Below, piece after piece: positions 26,336-35,300 of a stretch of 64,000 bases of DNA. The stretch covers positions 1 through 64,000 of the forward strand of contig NZ_JAFIQY010000028.1 of the NCBI RefSeq assembly GCF_022271435.1, read 5' to 3'. The notes under the pieces are model-generated. The model was not told the origin of the DNA, ran no database searches, and saw nothing but the letters and a program-made list of their open reading frames with translations. Made by a program: the position numbers and the translations under genes. Within the stretch, counting starts at the first letter, position 1. Each line of letters opens with the position of its first letter. Source of the stretch: Streptomyces monomycini. GTDB taxonomy: Bacteria > Actinomycetota > Actinomycetes > Streptomycetales > Streptomycetaceae.

Positions 26336-29206
26336 GTGCTGCTGGAACGTGAAGCCGAACTGCGCGCGCTGACCGGCACGCCGGACGCGGCCACCGGGGC
26401 GGGCAGCCCCCTCACCGTCGTCGTCGGCGGCTTCGGCGCGGGCAAGAGCGAACTGCTCGACGAGGTGTCGGCACGGGCGGAGGACAGCGGGACACGCGTA
26501 CTGCGGGCCGACGCCGCCTGGTCGGAACGGGACTTCCCCCTCGGCGTGGTCCACCAGCTCTTCGAGCCCGCACAGGCGGACGGCCGCCTCCTGTACGACC
26601 CCGCGTCGCCGGAGGAGGCGGTACCCCACCCCGTACTGCGGCGACTGCGCGCCCAGGTGGAGGACATCGCCGCGGACGCGCCGTTGCTGATCGCCGTGGA
26701 CGATCTGCACTGGGCCGACGAGGCGTCGCTGCGCTGGCTCGCGTACGTCGCCAAGCGCCCCCTGGTGAGGCCCGTCACCGTCGTGGCCACCCTCGCCGAC
26801 GGAGACCCCCGGGGCGCCACCCCGCTGGTGCGGGACGTCCTGGAGAGCAGTGCGACGGTGCTACGGCTGCGCCCGCTGTCCCGGCAGGCCGTACGAGCCA
26901 TGGTGGAGCGGCAGTTCGGCGAACCGGCGGACGAGGCGTTCGCGGACGCCTGCCACCGTGCCGCCGGCGGCAACCCGATGCTCACCGTCCACCTCGGCGA
27001 CGAGCTGCACCGAGCGGGCCTGCGGCCGTCCGCCGAACACGCCGGGACCGTCGCCCGGGTCTGCCCGCCCCCGCTCAGGGACCACCTCACCCTGCGTATC
27101 AGACAACTGCCGTCGCCCCTCACCGAGTTCGCCACAGCCCTCGCGGTACTGGCCGAACAGGCGGACCGGTCACTGGTGGGCACGCTGGCCGGACTGGACC
27201 CGGTGGGCTGCGCCGTCGCCGAACGGGCCCTGCGCGGGCTGGGCCTGCTCGCCCCGCACACAGACGGCCGCCCGCCGGCCTTCCTGCACCAGGTCGTCCT
27301 CGAAGCCGCGCGGGAGACCGTCGCCGCGGCGGACCTGCACCGGCTCATGGGCGACGCCGCGGTGCTGCTGCACCGTACGGGACACCCCGCCGAACAGGTC
27401 GCGGCCCGCCTGATGGCCGCGCACCCGGACACCTCCCGCGACGGGCGGTGGGCCGTCACCGTGCTGCGTGCCGCGGCGGAAGCCGCCCTCGACCGCGGCG
27501 CGCCGCAAGAGGCGGTGTGCTACCTGCGGCGGTCCCTGCGCGAGACGTCCACGGACGGCGAGGACCGGGCCGCCGTCCTGGTCGACCTGGCCGGCGTGGA
27601 ACGCGTCTACGACCCCTGGATGGCCGCGCGCCACGCGTCGCAGGCGGTGCCCCTGCTGCCTTCGGCCAGACAGCGGGCCGTGGCGCTGACCCGCATCTCA
27701 CCGCCCGTCTTCGACACCGCGCCACCGCAGACGGCCGACCTGCTGCGCACGGTCGAGGCCGCCCTGGTCCCCGGCGCCCCGGAGGAGGTGGAGCACCAGC
27801 TGTCCCTGCGGCTGCGGGCCCGCCTGCACTGCGCGGAGCCCACCACCCCGGAACGCCTGGCGGGGGCGGTGCGGCGGCTGCGGGACCTGGGGCCCGAACC
27901 GCGCCTGTCGACGGTCGCGGAACGCGAACTGGCGACCGTCATGCTGCACGACGCGATGGCGGCCGGACAGGTCACGCGCGCGGACACGCTGCGGCTCGCC
28001 CGCAGGATCCTGGCCCACGAGCCACCGGTACCCGAAGTCACGTACACCACGCTGCCGTTGCTGCTCCTCATCCTCCTGTCGGCGGACGCGCTGGAGGACC
28101 TGCCGGCCTGGACGCAGACCCTGCTGGACCGGGCCGTGGAACAGAACGCGCTGGTGCCCAGGGTGATGGCGGGCACCGGCCGGTCCCTGGTGCTGCTGTC
28201 TTCCGGGGACATGACGCGGGCCAGGGCACTCGCGCTGGAGACGCGGCAACTGGCCGTCGACTGCTGGCCGTCGAACACCGCGGCCACCATCGCGCTGTCC
28301 ATGGTCGCCATCGAGACCATGGACGCCCGCCTGTGCGACCGTCTCGTCGACGAGGGCGCCGGCCCCGAGAGCCCGGACGTCACCGATGTCTACCGCGGTG
28401 TCAGCCACCGGATGCTGCGGGGCCAGCAGGCCTGGCTCCGACGCGACCCGGCGGCGGCCGCCGACCACTTCCTCGCCTGCGGCAGGCGCCTGGAACAGGC
28501 CGGATGGCACGACTCGGCCCTCTTCCCCTGGCGCTCCCTGGCAGCTCTCGCGCTGCACCGCCTCGGCGACCGGGCGGCCGCCGACGAACTGACCCGGGAA
28601 GCGTGCGACCGCACCCGGGCGTGGGGGGCCCCGGCGGCACTCGGCCGGGCGCTCAGGGTGCGGGGCACCCTGAGCGAAGGCGCGCCCGGCACCGTCCTGC
28701 TGACGGAGGCCGTGGAGGTGCTGCGCGCCTCGCACAACCGCCTGGAACTGGCCCGGGCCCTGCTGGAACTGGGCCGGCGGCGCGCCCGGGAAGGGGACCG
28801 GCGGGCCACCGCCCTGCTCCGCGAGGGCACGGTGCTCGCCGGAGAATGCGGTGTGCCGGACCTCGCCGCCCGCACCGGCAGCCCGCCCACCGCCTGGGCC
28901 GCGGTGCCCGCCGGGCCCACCGGCGGGCAGCTCACCGCCGCCCGGCTGGCCGCCCGCGGTTTGAGCAACCGCGAGATCGCGGCGGAACTCGGGGTGACCC
29001 AGCGGGCCGTGGAGAAGCACCTCACCGCCGTGTACCGGAAGCTGAACGTCTCCGGGCGGTCCTGTCTGGCCGAGGCGCTGCACCAGCTGGAGAAGGGCCG
29101 GCCGTCCGCCCCGGGAATGCCGCGCCTTTCGGTCCCGGCGGACATTCCGCCGGAGCCCGATACGGTTACGCGGCCGCCTTCGCGTGGAAATCCTCGTCCG
29201 CGGTGA
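26336..29206 (+). CDS. LuxR-family LAL regulator (third)
   Basis: A 956-residue LAL regulator starting at GTG 26336, 5 nt after the previous stop. Walker A is canonical at residues 31-38 (GGFGAGKS), Walker B is LLIAVDDLHWAD, and a LuxR HTH lies near 866-915 (LSNREIAAELGVTQRAVEKH, then VYRKLNVSGR). The HTH's first helix looks shortened: the usual LTxxExxVAxLAARG reads LTAARLAARG, about five residues fewer. The last 41 bp overlap the convergent SARP gene, so the 3' end may be subject to antisense effects. Confidence 0.88.
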   Translation: MLLEREAELRALTGTPDAATGAGSPLTVVVGGFGAGKSELLDEVSARAEDSGTRVLRADAAWSERDFPLGVVHQLFEPAQADGRLLYDPASPEEAVPHPVLRRLRAQVEDIAADAPLLIAVDDLHWADEASLRWLAYVAKRPLVRPVTVVATLADGDPRGATPLVRDVLESSATVLRLRPLSRQAVRAMVERQFGEPADEAFADACHRAAGGNPMLTVHLGDELHRAGLRPSAEHAGTVARVCPPPLRDHLTLRIRQLPSPLTEFATALAVLAEQADRSLVGTLAGLDPVGCAVAERALRGLGLLAPHTDGRPPAFLHQVVLEAARETVAAADLHRLMGDAAVLLHRTGHPAEQVAARLMAAHPDTSRDGRWAVTVLRAAAEAALDRGAPQEAVCYLRRSLRETSTDGEDRAAVLVDLAGVERVYDPWMAARHASQAVPLLPSARQRAVALTRISPPVFDTAPPQTADLLRTVEAALVPGAPEEVEHQLSLRLRARLHCAEPTTPERLAGAVRRLRDLGPEPRLSTVAERELATVMLHDAMAAGQVTRADTLRLARRILAHEPPVPEVTYTTLPLLLLILLSADALEDLPAWTQTLLDRAVEQNALVPRVMAGTGRSLVLLSSGDMTRARALALETRQLAVDCWPSNTAATIALSMVAIETMDARLCDRLVDEGAGPESPDVTDVYRGVSHRMLRGQQAWLRRDPAAAADHFLACGRRLEQAGWHDSALFPWRSLAALALHRLGDRAAADELTREACDRTRAWGAPAALGRALRVRGTLSEGAPGTVLLTEAVEVLRASHNRLELARALLELGRRRAREGDRRATALLREGTVLAGECGVPDLAARTGSPPTAWAAVPAGPTGGQLTAARLAARGLSNREIAAELGVTQRAVEKHLTAVYRKLNVSGRSCLAEALHQLEKGRPSAPGMPRLSVPADIPPEPDTVTRPPSRGNPRPR

Positions 29207-29936
29207 GCACCGCATGGTGAACGCGCCGCGTCGCCAGGCACGGCTCCAGGCCGAGTTCCTTCTGGAGAATGTTCCGGGCGAGCTGATAGACCCGCAGCGC
29301 GTCGGCCCGGCGGTCGCAGCGGTGCAGCGCCATGATGAGCTGACGGTGGAACGCCTCGTGCAGAGGGTGCTGGGCGAAAAGGGTTTGCAGGCGGCTGACC
29401 GTGTCACGGTGGCGGCCCAGCGCGAGCTCGGATTCCAGCAGGGATTCCGTGCAGGACAGCCGCAGTTCGTCGAGCCAGTTCGCGAAACCGTTGACGATCG
29501 GACCGCCGCGCAGCCCCACCAGGGAGTCCTCGCCGACCAGGTCCAGGGCGCCGCGCAGCGCCTCCACTGCCTCGTGGTGCCGCCCGGCCTGCGACGCCTC
29601 CTGCCCCCGCGCGGCGAGGCCGGCGAAGACCTGGGCGTCCAGCTCACCCGGCTCGACGCGGATGAAGTAGCCGGGCGAGCGCGTGATCACCGGGCTTTCC
29701 GGCATTCCGCACGAGCGCAGAAATTTGCGGAGTTCGCAGATACGGACGTGTACGGTCGTGGTGGCCCGCAGCGGTGACCGGTCACCCCAGATTTCCGGTA
29801 TGAGTTCGTCGATCGGCACCACACGGTTCGCTCTCGCCAGCAGCGCCGCGAGGATGACCTCCTTCTTGTGGGCCGAAAGGAAGGCCGGCTCGCCGTCGTG
29901 CATGACGTGAAGTTTTCCCAGAATCCTGTACCGCAC
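29166..29936 (-). CDS. SARP-family activator (small, two-domain)
   Basis: A 256-residue SARP: wHTH at about 1-95 (RILGKLHVMHDGEPAFLSAH, then TTTVHVRICELRKFL) and activation domain at about 100-245 (DAQVFAGLAARGQEA, LHEAFHRQLIMALHRCDRRA). GTG 29936 has GGAG 6 nt upstream. SARPs bind heptamer direct repeats and switch on nearby biosynthetic operons; comparable genes (abyH, abyI) occur in the abyssomicin cluster. It reads away from the big biosynthetic operon's end and converges with the third LAL gene with 41 bp overlap. Confidence 0.9.
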   Translation of the reverse strand: MRYRILGKLHVMHDGEPAFLSAHKKEVILAALLARANRVVPIDELIPEIWGDRSPLRATTTVHVRICELRKFLRSCGMPESPVITRSPGYFIRVEPGELDAQVFAGLAARGQEASQAGRHHEAVEALRGALDLVGEDSLVGLRGGPIVNGFANWLDELRLSCTESLLESELALGRHRDTVSRLQTLFAQHPLHEAFHRQLIMALHRCDRRADALRVYQLARNILQKELGLEPCLATRRVHHAVLTADEDFHAKAAA

Positions 29937-30068
29937 GTGCTACTCCAAGTTTCTGGCCGGAGAATGCGGCGCCGTTTCGCGCCGTGCCCGGACCGACTGG
30001 TGAAAACGTAGCCAGCCGTGCTCAAGACGGTCAATGAACCGCGGCAAAGCATGCGGTACGGGTACGGA

Positions 30069-30086
30069 CCGAACCACATGGTTCGG
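30069..30086. promoter_or_regulatory. Inverted repeat upstream of the SARP gene
   Basis: CCGAACCA-CA-TGGTTCGG, with 8-bp perfect arms and a 2-bp spacer, lies about 135 bp upstream of the SARP start codon and 60 bp beyond the operon terminator. It is a candidate operator for control of the SARP gene. Confidence 0.45.
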
Positions 30087-30144
30087 TACGGAGTACGGAG
30101 CCGGTGGTGTGCCACGTACGGGCGTGCCGTGTACGGGAGCGAGC

Positions 30145-30170
30145 GGGGGCGGCGGCGCACCGCCGCCCCC
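30145..30170 (-). terminator. Terminator of the tetronate/PKS operon
   Basis: A perfect 11-bp GC stem (GGGGGCGGCGG and its complement) with a 4-nt loop lies 7 nt after the stop of the spirotetronate cyclase gene. It would end the roughly 23.5-kb minus-strand transcript. Confidence 0.8.
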
Positions 30171-30176
30171 GGGAAC

Positions 30177-30686
30177 TCAGCGGCTCACCGCACCGCACAA
30201 CACAAGGTTTGCCCGGAAACGCTTCCGGAGAACCTCGCTGCGCAGCTCGCGTACCCCGACCTTGCCGAGGAACCGGCCGCCGGTCCCCACCGCGTGGAGC
30301 GCCTGCCACTCCCCGGCGAGGATGGCGTTCACATCGATCCAGCCGGCCGTCTGGATCTGCCCGTCGGGCAGGTCGATCTCCTCGCGGTAGAACGCCATCA
30401 GCCGGCCGTCGGCCTGCTTGAGGACCTTCCAGCTGTGCCCGAGCAGATGGCCCACCGAGGCGCCGTCGGCGTCGAAGAACTCGTCCGTGTGGGTGCTGCG
30501 GTCACCCGCGTGGAAGCCGGACTCCTCGACGGCCCGGTAGTCGAGGTCGACCGTCTCGCTCAGGCCGGTGAGGGTGAAGCAGTCGTCGGAGGGTTCCTCC
30601 GTCACGGTCGCGGGCTCGGTGTCCATGCTGGCCGCGCAGGCGGAGCACATCGATACGGCGGCGGTGAAGGGGTCGATCAGCGGCAT
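30177..30686 (-). CDS. AbyU/PyrI4-like spirotetronate cyclase (allene-oxide-cyclase-like barrel)
   Basis: A 169-residue beta-barrel protein. The stretch DEFFDADGASVGHLLGHSWK, then AFYREEIDLPDGQIQTAGW, then GTGGRFLGKVGVRELR, lines up along its length with AbyU, the abyssomicin spirotetronate Diels-Alderase (DELYDEAGAQIG, YYQEDITLSDGVIHAEGW, SGRYLGLTGFRQWR). It likely folds an exocyclic-methylene tetronate and a diene into the spiro ring without cofactor. ATG 30686 was chosen for GAGAGG 6 nt upstream; a GTG at 30773 overlapping the previous stop would add 29 Pro-rich residues. It is the last gene of the operon. The N-terminal 60 residues contain a CSACAAS pair of cysteines not known from AbyU. 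The family call is firm; the exact reaction is inferred. Confidence 0.85.
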   Translation of the reverse strand: MPLIDPFTAAVSMCSACAASMDTEPATVTEEPSDDCFTLTGLSETVDLDYRAVEESGFHAGDRSTHTDEFFDADGASVGHLLGHSWKVLKQADGRLMAFYREEIDLPDGQIQTAGWIDVNAILAGEWQALHAVGTGGRFLGKVGVRELRSEVLRKRFRANLVLCGAVSR

Positions 30687-30769
30687 GTCGGTTCCTCTCG
30701 GTACGGGAAAACGCGGGGTGGGGAATGCGGTTGGTTCAGGGGGTTCGGCAGGGGGTGCGGCGGGTCCGC

Positions 30770-32344
30770 TCACCGGGCGTCGGCGGCGGAGGCCGGGCCG
30801 AACCAGCGGTGCAGAGCGGCCTCCAGGGCCCGGAGGTCCACGGGGCGGTTGCGGGGCGCGGCCCAGGCGACATGGCCGTCCGGCCTGATCAGTACGGCGG
30901 CCAGGTCGTCCTCCGTACCGTGCGGCCCGTCCGTACCGCCCGTGGCGGCGACTGCGGTGACGGTGGCGGCGACCGTGTCCACCCGGGCCGCCCAGCCGTC
31001 CGCCGCGCCCTTCAGACCGGGATCGCCGCTCAGGTCCAGCAGGACGCCCCGGGCCCGCTCCAGCAGCCGCAGGGTGCTGGTCCCGCGCCCGTCCGGGGTG
31101 GTCAGCTCGCGGTGCGGCATCCGCATGCCCACCAGCGGGTGCGCGTCGCCCAGGTCGTACCGTACGTCGACCGCGCTCAGCTCCCCGGCGAGCCGCTCGT
31201 TGACCTCCGGCGCCTCCAGGGACTCGGCGAAGACCGTGCGCAGCGCGTCGATGTCGGGCCCCGGCGCCATCAGCGCGTTCTGGGCGCGGGTGTTGAGCAG
31301 GACGCGGGCGGCCACCGGGTGGCGCTCGCGCTCGTAGCTGTCCAGCAGGCCCGCGGGTGCCCGGCCGTGGACCTCGGCCGCGAGCTTCCAGCCCAGGTTC
31401 ACGGCGTCCTGCACCCCGAGGTTGAGCCCCTGCCCGCCGAACGGCGGGTGCACATGGGCCGCGTCACCGGCCAGCAGCACCCGCCCGATGCGGTAACGCG
31501 CCGCCTGCCGGGTGGTGTTGCCGAACCGGCTCACCCAGTGCGGCGTCGCACCGGACAGGTCGATGCCGGCGACCGCGGCCGCCGCCTCGCACACCTCCGC
31601 GAAGCTCGGTGCCTCCGCGCGCCGCACCGGCGGCCGGGAGGAGTCGCCGATGATGAACCGCAGGACGTCCTCGCCCGAGGGCGACACGGCCACCGCCGAG
31701 ACCGCCATCCAGCCCCGCCCGGTACGGACGAAGGGGAACGGGTGCAGTTTGAGGCCGGGCAGGTCGCGGCTGATGCCGGAGACGTCCGCCAGCAGCACGT
31801 CCGCGGTGGCGTCGGTGCCGGGGAAGTCCACGTCGGTGAGCGCCCTGACCGTACTGCGCCCCCCGTCGCAGCCCACGGCGTAGGCGGCCCGCAGCAGGTA
31901 CGGGCCGTCCGGACCCGTCACCTCGATCTCGACGGCCTCCTCGTCCTGCCGCAGGCCGGTGACCGCATGGCCGTACCGGATCTCCGCGCCCAACGCGGCC
32001 GCCCGCTCGGCGAGCACCCGCTCGATGCGGGCCTGCGGCAGCAGCATGACCGCGTGCGGGCTGTCCAGCACGCCCAGGTCCACACCCACCGGCAGCAGCG
32101 CGAAGTGGCTGTACCGGCCCGTGCGGCTGCCGGTGAAGGACTCCAGGATGCCCCGCTGGTCCCAGATCTCGACCGTGCGCGCGTAGACGCCCGGCGCCCG
32201 CGATTCGCGGTCGTCGGTGCCGCCCGGCCGCTTCTCCAGTATCACCACGTCCACGTCGGCCAGCCGGAGTTCGGCGGCCAGCATCAGCCCGGTCGGGCCC
32301 GCCCCGCAGACCACCACCGTGCGCCGGGTGTTGTTCGAAGTCAT
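30770..32344 (-). CDS. Class A FAD-dependent oxygenase-family enzyme (possible decalin cyclase)
   Basis: A 524-residue flavoprotein of the aromatic-hydroxylase (PHBH) family: dinucleotide fold GAGPTGLMLAAEL at the N terminus, the DG motif (AVGCDGGRSTVR) and the FAD-ribityl motif GDAAHVHPPFGGQGLN. A thioredoxin-like C-terminal domain of about 130 residues follows. It may hydroxylate the polyketide. PyrE3, ChlE3 and VstK, flavoproteins of the same superfamily, instead form the trans-decalin in larger spirotetronates, and sequence alone cannot separate the two roles here. The ATG lies 3 nt after the PKS stop, with GGAG inside the PKS gene. The next gene is the AbyU-like cyclase. Confidence 0.85.
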   Translation of the reverse strand: MTSNNTRRTVVVCGAGPTGLMLAAELRLADVDVVILEKRPGGTDDRESRAPGVYARTVEIWDQRGILESFTGSRTGRYSHFALLPVGVDLGVLDSPHAVMLLPQARIERVLAERAAALGAEIRYGHAVTGLRQDEEAVEIEVTGPDGPYLLRAAYAVGCDGGRSTVRALTDVDFPGTDATADVLLADVSGISRDLPGLKLHPFPFVRTGRGWMAVSAVAVSPSGEDVLRFIIGDSSRPPVRRAEAPSFAEVCEAAAAVAGIDLSGATPHWVSRFGNTTRQAARYRIGRVLLAGDAAHVHPPFGGQGLNLGVQDAVNLGWKLAAEVHGRAPAGLLDSYERERHPVAARVLLNTRAQNALMAPGPDIDALRTVFAESLEAPEVNERLAGELSAVDVRYDLGDAHPLVGMRMPHRELTTPDGRGTSTLRLLERARGVLLDLSGDPGLKGAADGWAARVDTVAATVTAVAATGGTDGPHGTEDDLAAVLIRPDGHVAWAAPRNRPVDLRALEAALHRWFGPASAADAR

Positions 32345-32347
32345 CAG

Positions 32348-35300
32348 TCACTCCTGGTCGTTCCGCGCACCGAGTGCGGTGCGCAGGTATCGGGCGAGGG
32401 ACACCGGCGTGGGGTGGTCGAAGACGACGACCGGCCGCAGCAGCAGCCCGGTGTCCTCGCACAGTCGGTTGCGCAGGTCCAGCGCGGTGAAGGAGGAGAA
32501 CCCCAGATCCATGAACCGGGCGTCCGCCGCGACGGCCCCCGGCTCCGCGTGCCCCAGTACGGCGGCCGAGTGGGTACGGATGATCTCCAGCAGGGCCAGC
32601 TCCTGCTCCGCGACGGTGGAGCCGGCCAGGCTCTCGGCCAGCTGCCGCTGCTTGGCGGCGTCCGCCGTCCGGCCGGGCAGCTCCTCCTGTTCGGCGGCGG
32701 GTTCCGGAGCCGTACGGAGCCACCAGGCGGACAGGGCCGGCAGTACCTCGCTCAGCGCGGACCGGCGCTCCTCCTCCAGCCCGAGGAACTCCGCCAGCCC
32801 GGCCAGGTCCTGGCGGGCCACCGCGTCCCAGAACCCCGCCTGGGCGCCGTCCGGCCGCCGCGTACCGCGTGCGGCGGCCGAGGGCAGCCAGTAGTGGCGG
32901 CGCTGGAAGGCGTGCGGAGGCAGCTCGATGTGGCGGGCGCCCGGGAAGACGGCGTCCCAGTCGACCTCCGTGCCGTTCGCCCACGCCCGGGACACACCGT
33001 CCACCAGGCGCTCGGCCTCGGGCCGGTCCTTGAGCAGGACGGGGGCGAACACGTGCTGCCCGGCGGGCAGCGACAGCTGGGCGAGGGCGGTCAGCACGGC
33101 GTCCGGCCCCAGTTCGAGGTAGGTGGTCACACCGTCCTCGCTCAGCCGGCGCAGGCCGTCGTGGAAACGGACGGCCGCGCGGATGTGCCGGGTCCAGTAG
33201 TCGGGGGAGCACAGTTCCTCGGCCCCGGCCGGCCGGCCGGTGACGTTGGAGACCACCGGGATCGACGGCGGGTGGTAGGTGAGCGTCCCGGCGACCGCCC
33301 GGAACTCCTCCAGCATCGGTTCCATCAGCGGTGAGTGGAAGGCGTGGCTGACCCGCAGCGGCTTGATACGCCGTCCCAGCTCCCGGAAGTGACCGGCGAC
33401 GCGCTCGGTGGCCTCCCGCTCACCGGACAGCACCAGTGCCCGGGGACCGTTCACGGCGGCGATGTCCACCGGTTCCGCCAGTCCCGCCAGGCGCTCGCGG
33501 ACCTCGTCCTCCTCGGCCTCCACGGCGATCATGGCTCCGCCCGCGGGCAGCGTGTCCATCAGCCGCGCCCGGGCGGCCACCAGCGCCGCCGCGTCGGGCA
33601 GGTCGAGGACACCGGCCACGTGCGCGGCGGTCAGCTCCCCGACGGAGTGCCCGATGAGCCGGTCCGGGATGACGCCCCAGTGGGTGAGCAGCCGGTACAG
33701 CGCCGTCTCCAGGGCGAACAGCGCCGGCTGGGTGTAGCGGGTACGGTCCAGCAGCGCCGCCTCCGGGCTGTCCGGCGCGGCGAAGAGGAGGTCCCGCAGC
33801 GGACGGTCCAGATGGACGTCCAGATGGTCGCAGACCTCGCCCAGGGCCTTGGCGAAGACCGGGAACGCCTCGCTCAGCCCGGCTCCCATGCCCGGCCGCT
33901 GGCTGCCCTGGCCGGAGAAGAGGAACGCGGTCCCGCCCGCGCCCGCGGCGGTGCCCCGGACCACCGAGGAGCTTCCGCGGTCCCGCGCCAGCGCCTCCAG
34001 AGCGCCGGCCAGCTCCTTCCGGTCCCGCCCGATCACGGCCGCGCGGTGCGGGAAGTGGGTCCGGGTGGCCGCCAGGGACAGTCCGATGTCGGAGGCCGAG
34101 GCCTCGGGCCGGTCGAGCAGGTACCGGTGCAGACGGCGCGCCTGGGCCCGTACGGCCGTACGGCTGCGCCCCGAGACGATCCACGGCAGGGGTACGTCCT
34201 GCGGGGGCGGCCCGTCCGCCGTGCCGTCGGCGGGCGGTGCCTGTTCGAGGACGAGGTGGGCGTTGGTGCCGCTGATGCCGAAGGAGGAGACGGCGGCGCG
34301 GCGGGGCCGGTCCTCCTCGGCCGGCCAGGGGGTGGCGGCGCGGAGGAGGGAGAGCGCGCCCGCGTCCCAGTCGACGTGCGGGGTGGGCTCGCTGACGTGC
34401 AGTGTCTTGGGCAGCACGCCGTGGCGCATGGCCATGACCATCTTGATGACGCCGGCGACGCCCGCGGCGGCCTGCGTGTGTCCGACGTTGGACTTCAGTG
34501 AACCCAGGTGGAGCGGCCGGTCCCCGGGCCGCTCGTGCCCGTACGTGGCGAGGAGCGCCTGGGCTTCGATGGGGTCGCCGAGCGTGGTGCCGGTGCCATG
34601 TGCCTCGACCGCGTCCACATCTCCCGGCTGGAGGCGTGCGTTGGCGAGTGCCTGGCGGATGACGCGTTCCTGGGACGGCCCGTTGGGCGCGGTGAGCCCG
34701 TTGCTCACCCCGTCCTGGTTGACGGCGCTGCCGCGGATCACGGCCAGGATGCGGCGTCCGTTGCGCCGGGCGTCCGACAGCCGCTCCAGCAGCAACAGCC
34801 CCGCGCCCTCGGCCAGTCCGGTGCCGTCGGCGTCGGCGGAGAACGCCTTGCAGCGGCCGTCGGGGGAGAGCCCGCGCTGACGGCTGAACTCGATGAAGGT
34901 GCTGGGGGTGGCCATCACCGTCGTACCGCCGGCCAGGGCCATGGTGCACTCGCCGTTGCGCAGTGCCTGGGCCGCCAGGTGAATGGCCACCAGGGACGAG
35001 GAGCACGCCGTGTCCACCGTCACCGCCGGCCCTTCCAGCCCGAAGGTGAAGGAGACCCGGCCGGAAGCCACGCTGTTGGCGGTACCGGTCATGAGCTGGC
35101 CCTCGGACTCCTCCGGAGCCTCGTGCGGCGGCGGCCCGTAACGCTGGTCGACCACGCCCGCGAAGACGGCCGTACGGCTGCCGCGCAGGGTCGCCGGCAC
35201 GATGCCCGCGCCCTCGAAGGACTCCCAGGCCAGCTCCAGCAGCAACCGTTGCTGCGGGTCCATCGCGGTGGCCTCGCGGGGACTGATGCCGAAGAAGTCG

